Shown piece by piece: positions 1 to 11,033 of a stretch of 64,000 nucleotides of DNA. A program made the position numbers and the translations under genes. The stretch is from NCBI GenBank assembly GCA_933228895.1, contig OW121857.1:7378001-7442000 (forward strand). The letters run 5' to 3'. The notes below the pieces were generated by a model. That model saw only the letters and a program-made list of their open reading frames with translations, was not told the origin of the DNA and made no database searches. Position 1 is the first letter of the stretch, and each line of letters starts with the position of its first letter. The stretch is from Platycnemis pennipes. Lineage: Eukaryota; Arthropoda; Insecta; Odonata; Platycnemididae.

Positions 1-60
1 GTTCTAAGCTCAAGAACCGGTGGAACCGAGAACCGAAGAACCGAACCGACCCATCCCTAA
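1..60. mobile_element. Right end of a hAT-like non-autonomous element (cut by window edge)
   Basis: The first 60 bases are alternating AACCGA/GAACCG motifs ending in GACCCATCCCTAA. Read inward from its right edge this is TTAGGGATGGGTCGGTTC, the kind of terminal inverted repeat seen in hAT-type MITEs. The other end lies outside the window, so neither the mate nor a target duplication can be checked. Confidence 0.4.
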
Positions 61-272
61 TTCAAACCTATTGCCAAAGTTTATACCTAAGCCTATAGCT
101 TAAATGTAAAAAACATATTTCTAACTTTATCATGATTGATATTTAGAAATATTTATCCTAAACTTACAAGCTGCATTCAGTAAAAATGTAGGCCTGGTTG
201 GTGAGGGTGGAGTCCACCAAATACTATCTGCCCAACGGCGAGTGAAGAACACGCATCAGGGTGGAATGGGAG

Positions 273-1201
273 TAGGGCTGGGCGATACCACGATATATCG
301 TCGACGATACTCGATATTCACTTGAAATCGGGAATCGATATTTAAAAACGTCATATCACGAAATGTCGACTTCCCGATATGTCTATATAACGATATCCCG
401 ATATGTCGATATCCCGATATGTCGATATCCCGATATGTCGATATCCCGATATGTCAATATCCCGATATGTCGATATCCCGATATGACGATATCCAGATAT
501 GAGGACATCCCGATATGAGGACATCCCGATATGACGATATCCTGATCCCGGTGTTTTTTTCTGTCACCGTTAATAATGTCTCTATTTATCGCAATTTCTC
601 GGGAATGGTTGATCGGATTGAAGTGCTATAAACGGTCTCTTCCTTATAAAATAATACGCTTTCTCAATCGTTAATTATATATTTCAAATTGCCTAATTTG
701 TTTTTGTTATTAACTATAACGTTTTAATCATAAAATTTGGATGTAGGGAATGGAATGGACATGGTGCGATTTCATCACTGAAAACTCAAATTCAACAAGA
801 AAAGTTCAAATTTATTTATAAAATTATTGTTTTTAAACCACAATTCGGAATTTAAAAAAATTTTACCGTTCTTCGACCAAGGAAAAATGGTTATAATTCA
901 ACTCATATGGACCGTATCCAAAAATTGAAAAGAACCTCTATTATCTAAAATTATATTATCTTCCACCTTAAGTTAATATTATATTAAAGTCGATATCCGA
1001 TATCCCCATATGTCGATATCCCGATGTCGATATCCCGATATGTCGAAATCCCGATATGTCGAAATCCCGATATGTCGATATCCCGATATGCCCATATCAC
1101 GATATTTCCTGTTCATATCGCGAAACCGATATATCGGCGAATCCGCGATATCAGAATGATATCGTCGTGCGATATTCAAAACAGCATATCGCACAGCCCT
1201 A
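273..1201 (+). mobile_element. hAT-type MITE, copy 1 (929 bp), perfect 8-bp TSD
   Basis: The termini are TAGGGCTGGGCGATA (left) and, as reverse complement, TAGGGCTGTGCGATA (right). The element is flanked by the identical 8-mer AATGGGAG at 265-272 and 1202-1209, which is the hAT target-site length. Inside each end is a run of tandem CGATATCCCGATATGT-like units (about 370-545 and 993-1100), so both sub-terminal zones can fold. The core (550-985) is AT-rich with no transposase. Shorter or inverted relatives lie at 16665-16992 and 34290-35072. Small reading frames across it merely translate the CGATAT repeats. Confidence 0.85.
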
Positions 1202-1209
1202 AATGGGAG

Positions 1210-1367
1210 GTAATTCCTTATTCGGTATCACCTGTGCTTTCCCAAAAAGATATCTAGGAATCAGCCAGGTTGATTTCGGCTCGACATGTATGAAGGCTAC
1301 TCTAGAGAATCAAACCCTGGACCTCGTAGTGCAGTAACGTACCCAAACAACCTACCCCCTGTGCGAC
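1210..1367 (-). mobile_element. Possible tRNA-derived SINE head
   Basis: On the minus strand a pol III-like B box (GGGTTTGATTCTC, plus positions 1305-1317) follows an A-box-like stretch (GGTAGGTTGTTTGGG, about 1341-1358) at tRNA spacing. The head would run 1367 to 1305 and the body toward 1210, where hAT MITE copy 1 sits. The 3' end and target duplication were not found, so this is a candidate only. Confidence 0.35.
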
Positions 1368-1935
1368 TAAGCTCAATATTTATCGGTATATATGTAATAT
1401 AATAAGTCTACCACAGCTGATGATTATACACACCACCTGTGTTAGGCTTACATTCCAATCACATATATATACTCAAGGAGAGGACGCGCTAGGCAGAGGT
1501 ACTAAAATTAAAAGAAAAACTTAAAAACTTAACATTAAAAAATAACACAAGAAAAAGGAGACACTCACATATATGTGTGATGGAGAAGTTTCGGCGCTCA
1601 TAGCATCATTCTCGATCCGGGAAAGGTGAAGTTCTCCACGGAAAAGAAGAGGCTAGGAAGGGGAGAAGATTAATTAATAATATAATAATATAATATTTAT
1701 TTCTCAAGCAAGTAATAAATAATGCAAAAAATAATAGAATAAGAATTTTGGAGCTTAAGGTGAACCCTAAGGCTTTTGCCTGTTGCTGGGTTCACCTTCA
1801 AATTACACACACAGCAATACTGGCTTACATGCTCATAAAACAAATGTCGCCAATTGAAGATAGAATAACACTGTCACAAGAAATTACTCACAGTATTATG
1901 GAAAGTTATATGGACAATACAATTACAGTTAAAGG

Positions 1936-2490
1936 TTACCTTATGGCATTACATAAATAATATGTATATGTAGTAAAGTATAACAAAGGATAAATATTTT
2001 GAACAACCACTGAATTACCTCTATACTTATGGTGTCTCGTGAATAGCCAGAATTTTACTTGCTTCAAAAAAGTTTTGGAGTGCATGGTATCTCGGATTCT
2101 CTGTGGCAATCTATTGAAAATTTTTGGCCCCAAGTAAAGAAGGCATATTTTGAATTGGGATGTACTCGGTTTGGGTACAACGTAAGAAATGTTAGTCCTC
2201 AGGTTATAAGAGTGAGGCTTATCCAAGACTTTAGAGTTATTTCCACTACGAAGGTACAATAGGCTTAGCACCTTGTAGATGTATAAGTGTCTTAAGGGGA
2301 GTATCTGCAGGTACACAATAAAGGGAAAGAGGGTGAACGATGAACTACTCTGGCTATTATTCGTATGATTGCTTTTTGAGGGATTTCCGCCTGTTTGATT
2401 GAATTTTTGAAAGCACTACCCCAGCTTATGATACCATAATTTATCCTAGAGTAAACGAAGGTATAATAGATATTTTACATAAAGTTTAAA
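1936..2490 (-). pseudogene. Non-LTR retrotransposon (LINE-C, Jockey-like) RT C-terminus remnant
   Basis: The minus strand encodes about 125 residues from 2316 to 1936 with the layout common at the end of LINE reverse transcriptases: YNLRTN, then VPKPSTSQF, then YLGPKIFNRLP, then a basic C-terminus. Upstream, after a frame break, 2490-2330 reads YTFVYSRINYGIISWGSA, the segment that normally precedes it. The catalytic RT domain is missing and the frame is broken, so the copy is dead. It differs in sequence from the LINE-A and LINE-B families here. The exact clade is uncertain. Confidence 0.6.
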
Positions 2491-2534
2491 GTGCACTTAT
2501 TTCGATTAATTAGAGGATAATCTAACATCCACAT

Positions 2535-2760
2535 CGTGAGGCATGATGGCCGGGTGAAGACAATTATCAAGAGAAAAGTGAACGGGAAGAATGGAATAGA
2601 AGCATTGGTATTGGAATAGAAGCATTGGTAGCAAGCAAGTCAAGAGGTATATGGAACAAATTTTTGATAATTATGTAAATTGAAGAGGTTTGCCGATATA
2701 AGAATCGAGCAGCGTCAAACTAATCTTAGAATCTTAGACTTATGAGGATGATGATGATTT
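2535..2760 (+). mobile_element. LINE-B (RTE-like) 3' fragment
   Basis: This matches the 3' part of the better preserved copy at 39.5-39.7 kb: RHDGRVKTIIKRKVNGKNG-like coding followed by a degraded MEQ, then gaggatgatgatgattt, the TGATGA-type tail. The coding part is frameshifted and contains a small local duplication (ggaatagaagcattggta twice, near 2593-2630). Confidence 0.6.
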
Positions 2761-3285
2761 TGAAGAACTGAAGGAAGTGCTCCTAATTAGACTTGATTAA
2801 GAGCAAGTAAAAACAATATAGCAGGAACAATCAATGCAAGAGCAATAAATGGAAAAAATTAAACCGAGAAGTACATATTTAAATCAATACTTTGGTGACA
2901 AAAAAACGATTTATGGTTGTGCCATGGTGAGAACTTGGCAATGCCATGAAATGACATCTCCCGGAAAACCAGCTTTTGCTATGATGGTACGTAATGCCTA
3001 TGGTCAAGCATGTGAGAGTATCGAGGCGTTGAATTACATGTAAATGTTCTTATGCATGGAAAGTTGAAGTTTCCTCTTGAGAAAATAGAAGAAACCGGTA
3101 AATGGGGAATTTAAATCCGAAAAAAAACTCAGTATATGCATAATTTAGTAAGAAAAGTAATTTCTGTCCAAGGTAGACTTCGAGATAGCCCTCTGTCAAA
3201 TCAAGACGACTCCTCAAACAAAGATTCCTTGTTTATAATGGAAATTCATTTTAAATAAAATTGGCGTTGATCGTAGTAGATTTAA
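2761..3285. other. Unassigned stretch
   Basis: A 64-codon open frame at 2849-3043 shows no motif I recognise, and no terminal repeats or RNA-gene signals were seen. Confidence 0.3.
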
Positions 3286-3671
3286 CACTAGAACCGCTGG
3301 ATTATAGAACATTCCTAATACCGCTGACGGGACAAAAATGTCCCATCGGCAATCTTATGTGTCAAGTAACTTCTCTTGACTATTTAATACAGGAATCAGT
3401 TTGTTTTTCTAAGAAGAGACTTTAGATTGTTAAAGAGCATTATTCATTTTAACTACAATATGCTGTTGCCTAAGTACTACAATTTATGGGCTTTCATATT
3501 ACAAGCAAGATAACCAATATTTTTTTGTTTGAACGTAATGTCTATTAGTTTACTGCACTTACATAAATATTAAAAGTCAAAAAGTGCCACCATCCTGTGA
3601 AAATAAATAAACGAGTGAGAACACTATCATTTTTCTAATGGGACAAAAATGTACCGTCCGCGGTTCTAGTG
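3286..3671. mobile_element. piggyBac-type MITE with TTAA target duplication (386 bp)
   Basis: TTAA at 3282-3285 is followed by CACTAGAACCGC. The right end, GCGGTTCTAGTG, runs up to 3671 and is followed by TTAA at 3672-3675. The 12-bp terminal inverted repeats are exact. TTAA duplication is the signature of piggyBac-superfamily insertion. Both sub-terminal zones carry GGGACAAAAATG. The interior has no transposase frame, so any movement would depend on an enzyme supplied elsewhere. Confidence 0.8.
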
Positions 3672-3884
3672 TTAAACTTAAATCTGGCACACGCATTTTT
3701 AAGATGTTCCTAACGACTTCAGTAATTATCATATGCCCTTCTAAAACACAATATGTTAATAACGTTTTAATTTTTATAAATATTGTTTGTCCTGGACGAA
3801 AAATAATTTTTATTTTGTTTATCTGTGGGTTTCTTTTTCCTTTAATTTCTCTTACCTATTAGATTGAAATTGCAGCGCACATGG

Positions 3885-4212
3885 CTCTGTTCCCCGGTAC
3901 TATTAGGGATATGAATAACGGCAAATATATCCAATACGAGTGTACCAATGCATGCAACATGCAGCTACCAATGGACAACATTGGTAGCTGCATGTGGTAT
4001 AAGGACTTGAAGCTAGCCTAACTAACAGCATGTTTTTGCATGTTTGTTTTGCTATTCTCATATTTTTTTACATAGCGAAGTTTTGAACAGTACCTATACA
4101 AGTACTAATCCTTTTTTATGCATGATATGTAGTGCATGTTTGGTGAGAATTCACCCCCTGCCACACACCTTTATTGTGGCTCTCAGGGTATTATGTGGAT
4201 GTAGATGTACTA
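3885..4212 (+). mobile_element. LINE-A 3' end fragment
   Basis: It begins in the last coding codons (CGGTACTATTAGGGATATGAATAACGG, broken here as ...ACTATTAGGGATATG, equivalent to TIRDMNNG in other copies). It runs through the 3' UTR to the hairpin CCCCCTGCCACACACC ... GGCTCTCAGGG (about 4148-4190) and a GTGGATGTAGATGTA tail. No RT domain remains. Confidence 0.8.
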
Positions 4213-4546
4213 TTAATTTAATTTCATAGATTTAGAACCATATTTTTCTCCTTGCGTGGTAACAAAATATAGGGTATAACTCGAATTTTGATGACTTTCA
4301 TGTTTTCAGTACAGGAATTGTATTGAAATCGAGAGAATGAATCCACTTTTACCCACGTGTGAACACTATTAACATTTTTATGAGATGCGTTAAGATAGCA
4401 ATCGGTTTGCTTTTAACCCTTTCGCGCCGGAGTCCTACGAAGGAAAAAGCTTTCCTTTCCACGGGTTCCTCTACATTTTTTTCCTCTTCCTGTACGAAGC
4501 TCTCTTGAAGCAACGTTTCAAGCAGGTATATCTTCACCCCGCTTTT

Positions 4547-5945
4547 GCCCCGTTCACACTACTAGGGTAGAATGATAGTTAATATGGCGGCTAAAACTAA
4601 CCTGCGTTCACACGGCCTACCGAGAACCATCGTAAAGACTCTAGTGACATATATTGGAGAGTGAAGTGAAGTCAAAATAACAATGGAGGGTAGGGTAGCG
4701 GAAGGACTTTGTCTCCCAAACATTGGAAGCGTATTTTAACTTATGTGCAAATTAGATGCAGTTATTTTATCGAAAATTATCAAGGTAGTTTCCTAGATCC
4801 CTTTTTATAAATCAACCAAATTATTCTTCTTAAATTACTTCCTCATGATTGACAGTGGGTCGTATCTCCGAGATACTCAATGGAATCTGTGTTAGTTACT
4901 TTGCTAAACATCATCTTTAAATATAAAATTGAATACAATTAACATTTGCTTTTAATAGCTCCAAAGTAATACGTTAAAAATATGAAAATGTTGTACAACG
5001 ATGAACGCCCTCCATGACTTTAATTTCCAGATTGAAGACATTCAACCTTTACCTCTTTTTCCTCGCATATTTCAACTAATACCTTTACACTTTAAAATTA
5101 TTAACGTTTCCTTGCCTGTATTTCTATTCGTTTAGCTTATATACAGGCATGAAGAAGAAATACCAAGAAATGCAATCAACCATGGAACGCCATGCTACGA
5201 AATGATTAATTGTTCACCTCTCAATAAGTTATCGCTCATGTTAACCCATTTCGTAGGAAAGTTCATGCATCCAAATAGAATACATGCAAGTATACATAAT
5301 GAATTTGTTGCTCTTATCAATATTCAGTATTTTTAAATCCGATATCCCAAGTTTACCATATTCTACTGTTTGTGAAAGGAGCTATTTAAGGGAATAATGC
5401 TGAAAATACTTTTAATGCCGTCCCAAGGAGTGAAGATGTAAAAAATAACACGAGTCGAATTTCCTGTAAATGTTTGCATTTTCTTAGTTATTTAATTTCT
5501 GCATGTATATTTCCTTCGCGGCAAGGTAATCACATAAAATAAATATATAAGCGTACGTATTCAGGATTCAGGGGTAAAGCAAACTATTTAAAACCATTAT
5601 TGAACAACCGAATCCGTGGAACGTGGTAATAAAACTACTAAAATATATTACAGTGTGATTAAATAAATATCGTTGTAACTAAGAATCATTTCCAATCCAT
5701 ATCGTGCGATCCGGTCACTTCGTCTTCGAGCCTTCTACGTTCATTTCCACTTCCATTTTCAAAACAAACCTTCTTTCTACCATTACTCGCGTTCACACGT
5801 TAAAATACCAGTAACTAGCGCCAACTATAGTAACTCAATAATGGTAGAAAAGTTTACTAGGGTTAGCGGCAACTTGCGTTCACACGGCCATTTTCCAACT
5901 ATGGTAAGCCTTACCATAGTAAAAAGCTAGTAGTGTGAACGGGGC
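4547..5945. mobile_element. Inverted-repeat DNA element, PIF/Harbinger-like ends (about 1.4 kb)
   Basis: The left end GCCCCGTTCACACTACTAG is mirrored by CTAGTAGTGTGAACGGGGC ending at 5945, a 19-bp perfect terminal inverted repeat. A second GTTCACACGGCC motif sits inside each end (about 4610 and 5878). The GGCCCGTTCACAC style resembles Harbinger-type ends. A possible TTT duplication flanks it (4543-4545 and 5947-5949 if the ends are extended by one base). The interior is AT-rich and no transposase was recognised. Confidence 0.65.
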
Positions 5946-6707
5946 ATTTGGGGCCGGACCCAGCGGGGTTCCCGACCCTTTCCTCGGCCACCGAGCAGAG
6001 ATTGACCCTTTTGTAAATGAGAATCCGCCACGGCCCACGTCCGCGGTCAACTATTTTTAACACAGTGATTTTTCTTAAATAAATAATAGTAAGACTCTGA
6101 GTGTAAGTTGATACAGAAATGAATTCCTGTTGTTATAAGTACCATTTAGAGCTTTTAAACGAAATTCTACTGTTAATATTAAGATATCTAGCACAATAGA
6201 CATCATATCAATGGTTACAATAATAAATATTATGTGGTGTTACGCACTAGGAGACAAATCTGCGCATAATCCAACCATTCCCGTGTTTTATATAAAAACA
6301 CTTTTTTGGTGCTATACCTCTCTCAGGAATAATTTTTAAGCAAATATAGCAATGGTAGTCCCAAATAGATTTTACCGAAGAGCAGATATTGAACTTTAAC
6401 CTCCTGGACTTTCTGTACTGGATTTCTAGAATCTGGAACTCTGTTACTAATAACGTTAGACCTCCATTTAAAATTTCTAAAGACTCGGAAAAACATAAGG
6501 AATAAACTTCTGGTACTAAATATGAAACAAATATTTTTCTGGTTGTTCCATTGTATAAACAAACTAGTGACCGCGAACAACTGCCGAGAGTGAGGATCGC
6601 GCTGCGAAGAAGGGTCGAGATAATCCCCGTTTCTAAGTCGAAGAAGGGTGCTTTATGACACCTTGGACCTTTTCTGCCTACCTGGCCCTATTTCTATTTC
6701 TTTCTCA
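5946..6707. other. Unassigned DNA between nested elements
   Basis: A short GC-rich patch (5946-6050) is followed by AT-rich sequence. The 85-codon minus frame at 6323-6580 has no recognisable domain. Confidence 0.3.
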
Positions 6708-7410
6708 ACACGATACCCTGCAAGCCACCGAGAGGGTGTGAGGAAGAGGGCGAATATCACCAAGCATGCACTACTAACATGGAAACAAGCAACTATAGAG
6801 TCTCATGCAACTAGATTGTTAGTATCTATAGTTTTTAAGGGATTAATACATGCATCATGCACTACAGATTACTCTAAAATATTTCCCCTACCTTTGCTAT
6901 GCTGCCTATTCTGTTCTCTTATAGTACGTAGGAAAAATGCCATTTTGAATCTAACGGTACGACAATCTATCTCTCTAATCTTTTTTATCTGTTCGAATCT
7001 AGCATAATACGCTGGTGTTTTTAATATACTATGCCTAACATCTTCAGTAAAGCTATCCGATTGAAATTTCTCTAATAGATTTAATCTGTACTCTAACCTA
7101 CGCTCTGATAATGATTCCCACCCTAATTCTTTTATTAAATTTGAAACGCTACTCAACCTATCGTAACACCATTTAACGAAACTAGCTGCTCTACGCTGCA
7201 CACTGTCTAGTTCTCTAATCAAACTTAATTCATTCGGATTCCATACACTGGCTGTAAACTCAAGGTGGGGCCTAACTAGTGAAAAATAGCATCGCTCTTT
7301 TGCCTTCTCATCACATTTTCCAAGTACTCTTTTTATAAATCCTAGCTTTCTCTTCGCTCGGCCGCATATTTCCCTCATGTGTTTTCCCCACGATAAATCC
7401 TTAGTGATCC
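6708..7410 (-). pseudogene. LINE-A copy, RT C-terminal region (subfamily 1)
   Basis: On the minus strand the frame 7378-6869 (169 codons) encodes the LINE RT tail. It reads MREICGRAKRKLGFIKRVLG, then CYFSLVRPHLEFTASVWNP, then LDSVQRRAASFV, then LGWESLSERRLEYRLNLL, and ends ...REIDCRTVRFKMAFFLRTIR. These are the blocks seen after the catalytic core in CR1/L2/Jockey-type elements. The catalytic palm is absent because the copy is 5'-truncated near 7410. The 3' UTR and tail run to 6708, where CACGATACCCTGCAAGCCACC is the reverse complement of the family hairpin. Closest kin here is the copy at 52.6-53.6 kb. Confidence 0.8.
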
Positions 7411-7500
7411 TTAGTGGCCCTAGCGACGTTTTAAGACGCCCTTCGTTCTCTTGCGTAGAAAAATCTGCGGCGTTTATACACGGCGTTCGTAGCGAAAGGG

Positions 7501-8084
7501 TTAAATTGTTCCACTCGCGATTTTTTCTTGAACAAATACAATGTTGGAAATATGTTAATTTCGGCGTGGCAGAGAAGCGCGGAGTTTATCCCGTGAATTT
7601 CCTCATCCGTCTTGTTTTCACTCATACATTTCCACGGCCGCCGCACTCGCGAGAGAAGAGGGATGGTTGTAGCAACGAGGATTGCGCAATGAATGCCGCC
7701 GGCCGCGTGGCGTTCCGAGTGTGGCATTGAGCAGGTGCCCTTGAGAACACCAAGGCAAGAGTTCACTTTTACTCAGCCGCGCGAAAACTTTCTCGCGGGA
7801 AGGGAAATATGAATTAGGAGAGGCCAGATGGCAAAGGGAATTTACAAGTCCCCTCTTCCAGCCGGGGAACCTGATTTAAATTCCGGAGAGGCCGGAGTTT
7901 TTCCCAGACTACTATGCACCTGGCACCCCAGAATTCCTGTCTGGGAGACGGGTCAAACACCCAGAAGGGAAAGGCGCCGTGTTTCAAAAATCAGCGCTTC
8001 CCAAAAGGGAGCGTTTACCTCGGGCGTACTGCGTGATTAAGCTGCTTTGAAACCGTTGCTCAAAATTTCATCCCCGGAGCCGAG
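7501..8084. other. Unassigned, moderately GC-rich DNA
   Basis: Open frames of 60-117 codons on both strands (7377-7730, 7431-7766, 7828-8040) have no recognisable domain and look like products of GC-rich, stop-poor sequence. No repeat ends were seen. Confidence 0.3.
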
Positions 8085-9503
8085 CTGTTTCTTTACTTTC
8101 ACAAGCACTTACTCCACCGATTTATGAAAAGTAGATGTCATTTTTGTGAAAATTACCGGACTCATCATTTTTTGGCCCTATTATCGATAGGCAATAAAAT
8201 AATGAGGCATTTAAATCATATGTTTTTATGAAAAAAGACGTTACAAATCAGATATTTTATACGTGGCTACACGGCAGAGCATGGCTCTTGCAGTAAAATT
8301 TTCAGATTAATAATGCAAAGAGAAATGTCGTTTTGACGAATATCTAATATAAGATGCGAAATTTAATGCAGGATTTAGCATCGCGAAAAAGTGCTCACCT
8401 TAACATACTTGTTCAATTGATATTAATAAATGTTTGCTCGAAATAAAGCAGAAAAGCCTTCAGACTCCTTGAAGCTTGTTGCTTACTAGAAGACATTTCT
8501 CAGGCCAGAAGAAACACTGAGGTACTGTTGTCAGTTCCTAAAAGGTCCCTTTCCCCTTTATACCACAAACGAAAGGATCACCTATTGCGGCTTGTGGAGA
8601 CAATTCATTTCAATAGAAAAGTCTTAGTTACATGAAAGTGGCGCTACAGAATGTTGTTATCATTGGCTACGGTACTTGTGACGGAACGTGCTTACAAGCT
8701 TATTCACTCACTTAATTTAGGAATATACCTTACCAAGGTCTTTCTTATATTTTTTATGTAATTTGAATATTTAATTGGTTATTGAAATGGTGTAGTTATT
8801 ACCATTGCTTCCAAATTGTAGCAGCGTCATTGTCGCCAAACAATTTTCAAAAATAAGAATATTAATAAAATTCAAAACAAAGTTGTATTTGCAAGGGAAC
8901 AGTTGAAAATTAAGTAAGAAAATATGTCATCTATTTTAGAATACGTATTAGCGGTCGGGTGATCGGGTTGGTGTGGTGTGGCCCGGGTTCGATTCCCGGC
9001 AGTGGCGGATTTTTCAGTGGAAAACCGGTCCCCACTTGAGTGCCTAGAGGAGGACATTTCAAGTTCAGTATTTCGTCCGTCGGATGGGACGTTAAGCCGT
9101 GGTCCCCTTGGCGCCTTTCGTTAACACCGGGTTTCTCTCCACCCTTCCTCCGTTCCCTGAAAATTCCTACCATTACCCAATTATCCACCTATCCTGTATG
9201 GCGCAAATGACCACAGCTGTCGGTCGCCTCCCCTAAATAACCAACCAACCGTATTAGCGGGATTGAGCAAGTATTTTCACTTTGTAAATTAAACGTGGCA
9301 ACGACACGTCAGTCATGTTCCGAAGTCTAAATTAGTTAAAAGAGTGTGTAAAAAATAGAATGCAACTACAGCGCGCTATATAATGGCATACTCATAGAAT
9401 TATTTTGTATGCGTCATAACCCTATAGATGATCTTCCATAAAGGTGTTTTTCTGGATCGGTATTTATTCATTAAATAACAAAGCTGTTTTACGAGATTTT
9501 AAA
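8085..9503 (-). repeat. Left copy of a ~1-kb repeat unit (inverted relative to 11.0-12.0 kb)
   Basis: Read on the minus strand this matches 11126-12040 over most of its length: the segment around CAAGACCATGCTCTGCCG-like sequence, the AACGACATTTCTCTTT block, the CACGTTCCGTCACAAGTACCG block and the CCTATAGATGAT block all correspond. The copy is longer because it holds a SINE (8955-9249) and about 180 bp of extra DNA at 8451-8620 absent from the right copy. No coding capacity was seen. Confidence 0.75.
8955..9249 (+). mobile_element. tRNA-derived SINE with 11-bp TSD
   Basis: A pol III B box (GGGTTCGATTCCC, about 8984-8996) follows an A-box-like GGGTTGGTGTGGTG at tRNA spacing. The body then carries GGATGGGACGTTAAGCCG (about 9078-9095), which I recall as a motif common in arthropod SINEs. 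The 3' end is an AACC-type tail (ATAACCAACCAACC). CGTATTAGCGG at 8944-8954 is repeated at 9250-9260. The paralogous repeat copy keeps a single uninterrupted CCGCTAATACG at 11368-11378, the unfilled site. It is too diverged in the acceptor region to be a working tRNA gene. Confidence 0.85.
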
Positions 9504-11033
9504 TCACGGAGTCACGGTGGAACCAACTTAAAGAAGAGGCATCCAGGGTGGTGAAGCCGGAAACAATGCACCCGTCACTGAATTAAAACAAAATGCGTGC
9601 GCGCAGCGATTGCTCTATTTTTTTGCCAGCCCTCAGATGGCGGTGGAACACTGACACACAATTTGGCGATACTTCGCCAAGCGAAAACAACTTGTTGACG
9701 GCAGTTTTGTCAAAAACACATCTCATACATCTCTTTGGAAGAAGCATAATTCCGTGCAAAATTTTTGTGCTCACTACTTCAACAAATTGCCTAAGGAAAT
9801 ATAAGACTGAAGAGAGAAAAGACAAAATTGTAATGAAGCCGCAGCTGCTTTTTAGTCTTGAATGTACATATCAGCGTGAATATATGCTCCCGTACTTTCT
9901 TTGACGCTTGCCTTTACCAGTAATAAAAAGGGCACCAATAAATTTATAAGAACATCTCCGGGAAACCTGGAAAAAAATGTGAAGTAATCTCAGAAACGTT
10001 TAAAGTAAACACGGAATTTGTACTCTAGAGGCATTTTGTCCACTAAACGGACAACATTAACACCCGTATGTAGGCCTCCATCGCGAGAGTGCGTTTTAGG
10101 TACCCTTGATGGCTATTAGGAAAATAACATCACATTTGGAAATAGACTAAACATGTTTTGCAATGAATACACTATTCAGCACTCAATCGCAGGGCAATCT
10201 CATTTTGCTTCTTTACTCAAATGATGGAAATCACGATCTCTGAGATCGTGATTGAAATAAAGCTTGTCGTGCCTTTTTGTCGAAAAGAGGTAATTTTTGC
10301 TCTTGCAAGTGACCTGGAGGTCGTACTTTCTCACGTCACGCTGTTTCCCAAGCACATCTTCTTTTTCTCTACTCCTAGAACTCAGCATACTTTTCAGTAT
10401 CTCCTACAAGTCACCTAATTTTTAATTGCGCATTGCTCCCTCGCCTCTGCCCGATTAGATACAATACTCACTGTTTTCAACCTTGTCTCATAAAAATATC
10501 ACGAAACGCCAATAAACCTACATTTAGGGTCACTGCAAGTATGTACTGTATATAACATCCTCATTAGAACATGATTTCTTTCCATTTTTAGCATCTGGAA
10601 AGCGGTATATATTTTGCCTTCACTTCCAAGTCGTTACGAATAGTCAACTTACTACTTTAAAATTTTCAACTTTCAGTATTCACTTTTATTGACAATATTT
10701 TCGGCAACCCTTACGTAAATGCAGTATTTTCATTAAACACTAACCCTAGGCAATAATGGAGTTATATTTTGGAGTTAGACATATATATTCAAAACATCTC
10801 CGTCTAAATTCCTCATGTTTGTACATTCGTAATATTTCACCCAATTTATTTGCAATAATGTTCTTATTTCATTCATGAACTCCGCTCAATTTTGGTCCTA
10901 TCAGCAATTAACCGTTTCCAACTTCTCCATTTTCCTCGTTTTCCGACTATGTAATCCATAGTCATAATATTAATAATGGAATCAAATGCAATTAAGAAAT
11001 AATCCAGAGCAGAGTGAGCTCGAGCTACATGGT
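9504..11033. other. Unassigned spacer between inverted repeat copies
   Basis: AT-rich, with no convincing coding frame. Frames at 9583-9825, 9593-9904 and 10200-10418 overlap on opposite strands and lack domains. A 25-base perfect hairpin sits at 10229-10253. Confidence 0.35.
10229..10253. repeat. Perfect short hairpin
   Basis: AATCACGATCTC is followed by one T and its exact reverse complement GAGATCGTGATT. No T-run or other terminator context was seen. Confidence 0.8.

Larger units (their letters stand above)
4417..7500. mobile_element. Candidate TTAA-bounded composite element
   Basis: TTAA at 4413-4416 is followed by CCCTTTCGCG, and CGAAAGGG at 7493-7500 is followed by TTAA at 7501-7504. 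TTAA-CCCTTT ends fit a piggyBac-like element. Within these bounds lie a Harbinger-like element (4547-5945) and a LINE-A copy (6708-7410), so the original would have been short. The match covers only the outer 10-20 bp, and chance TTAACCCTTT pairs are possible in this genome. Confidence 0.4.

Noticed and set aside
370..545. Regular CGATATCCCGATATG repeats that could suggest a CRISPR array
   Set aside because: No spacers of constant length between repeats, and they lie inside a hAT MITE with target duplications.
979..1257. Opposed frames rich in DISGYRH/SISRYV repeats
   Set aside because: Translations of the CGATAT repeat inside the hAT MITE.
4349..4537. 62-codon minus frame as a small gene
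   Set aside because: It crosses the TTAA-CCCTTT element border and shows no conserved motif.
8955..9030. tRNA gene
   Set aside because: Good B box, but no complete cloverleaf or acceptor pairing; it is the head of a SINE with its own tail and target duplication.
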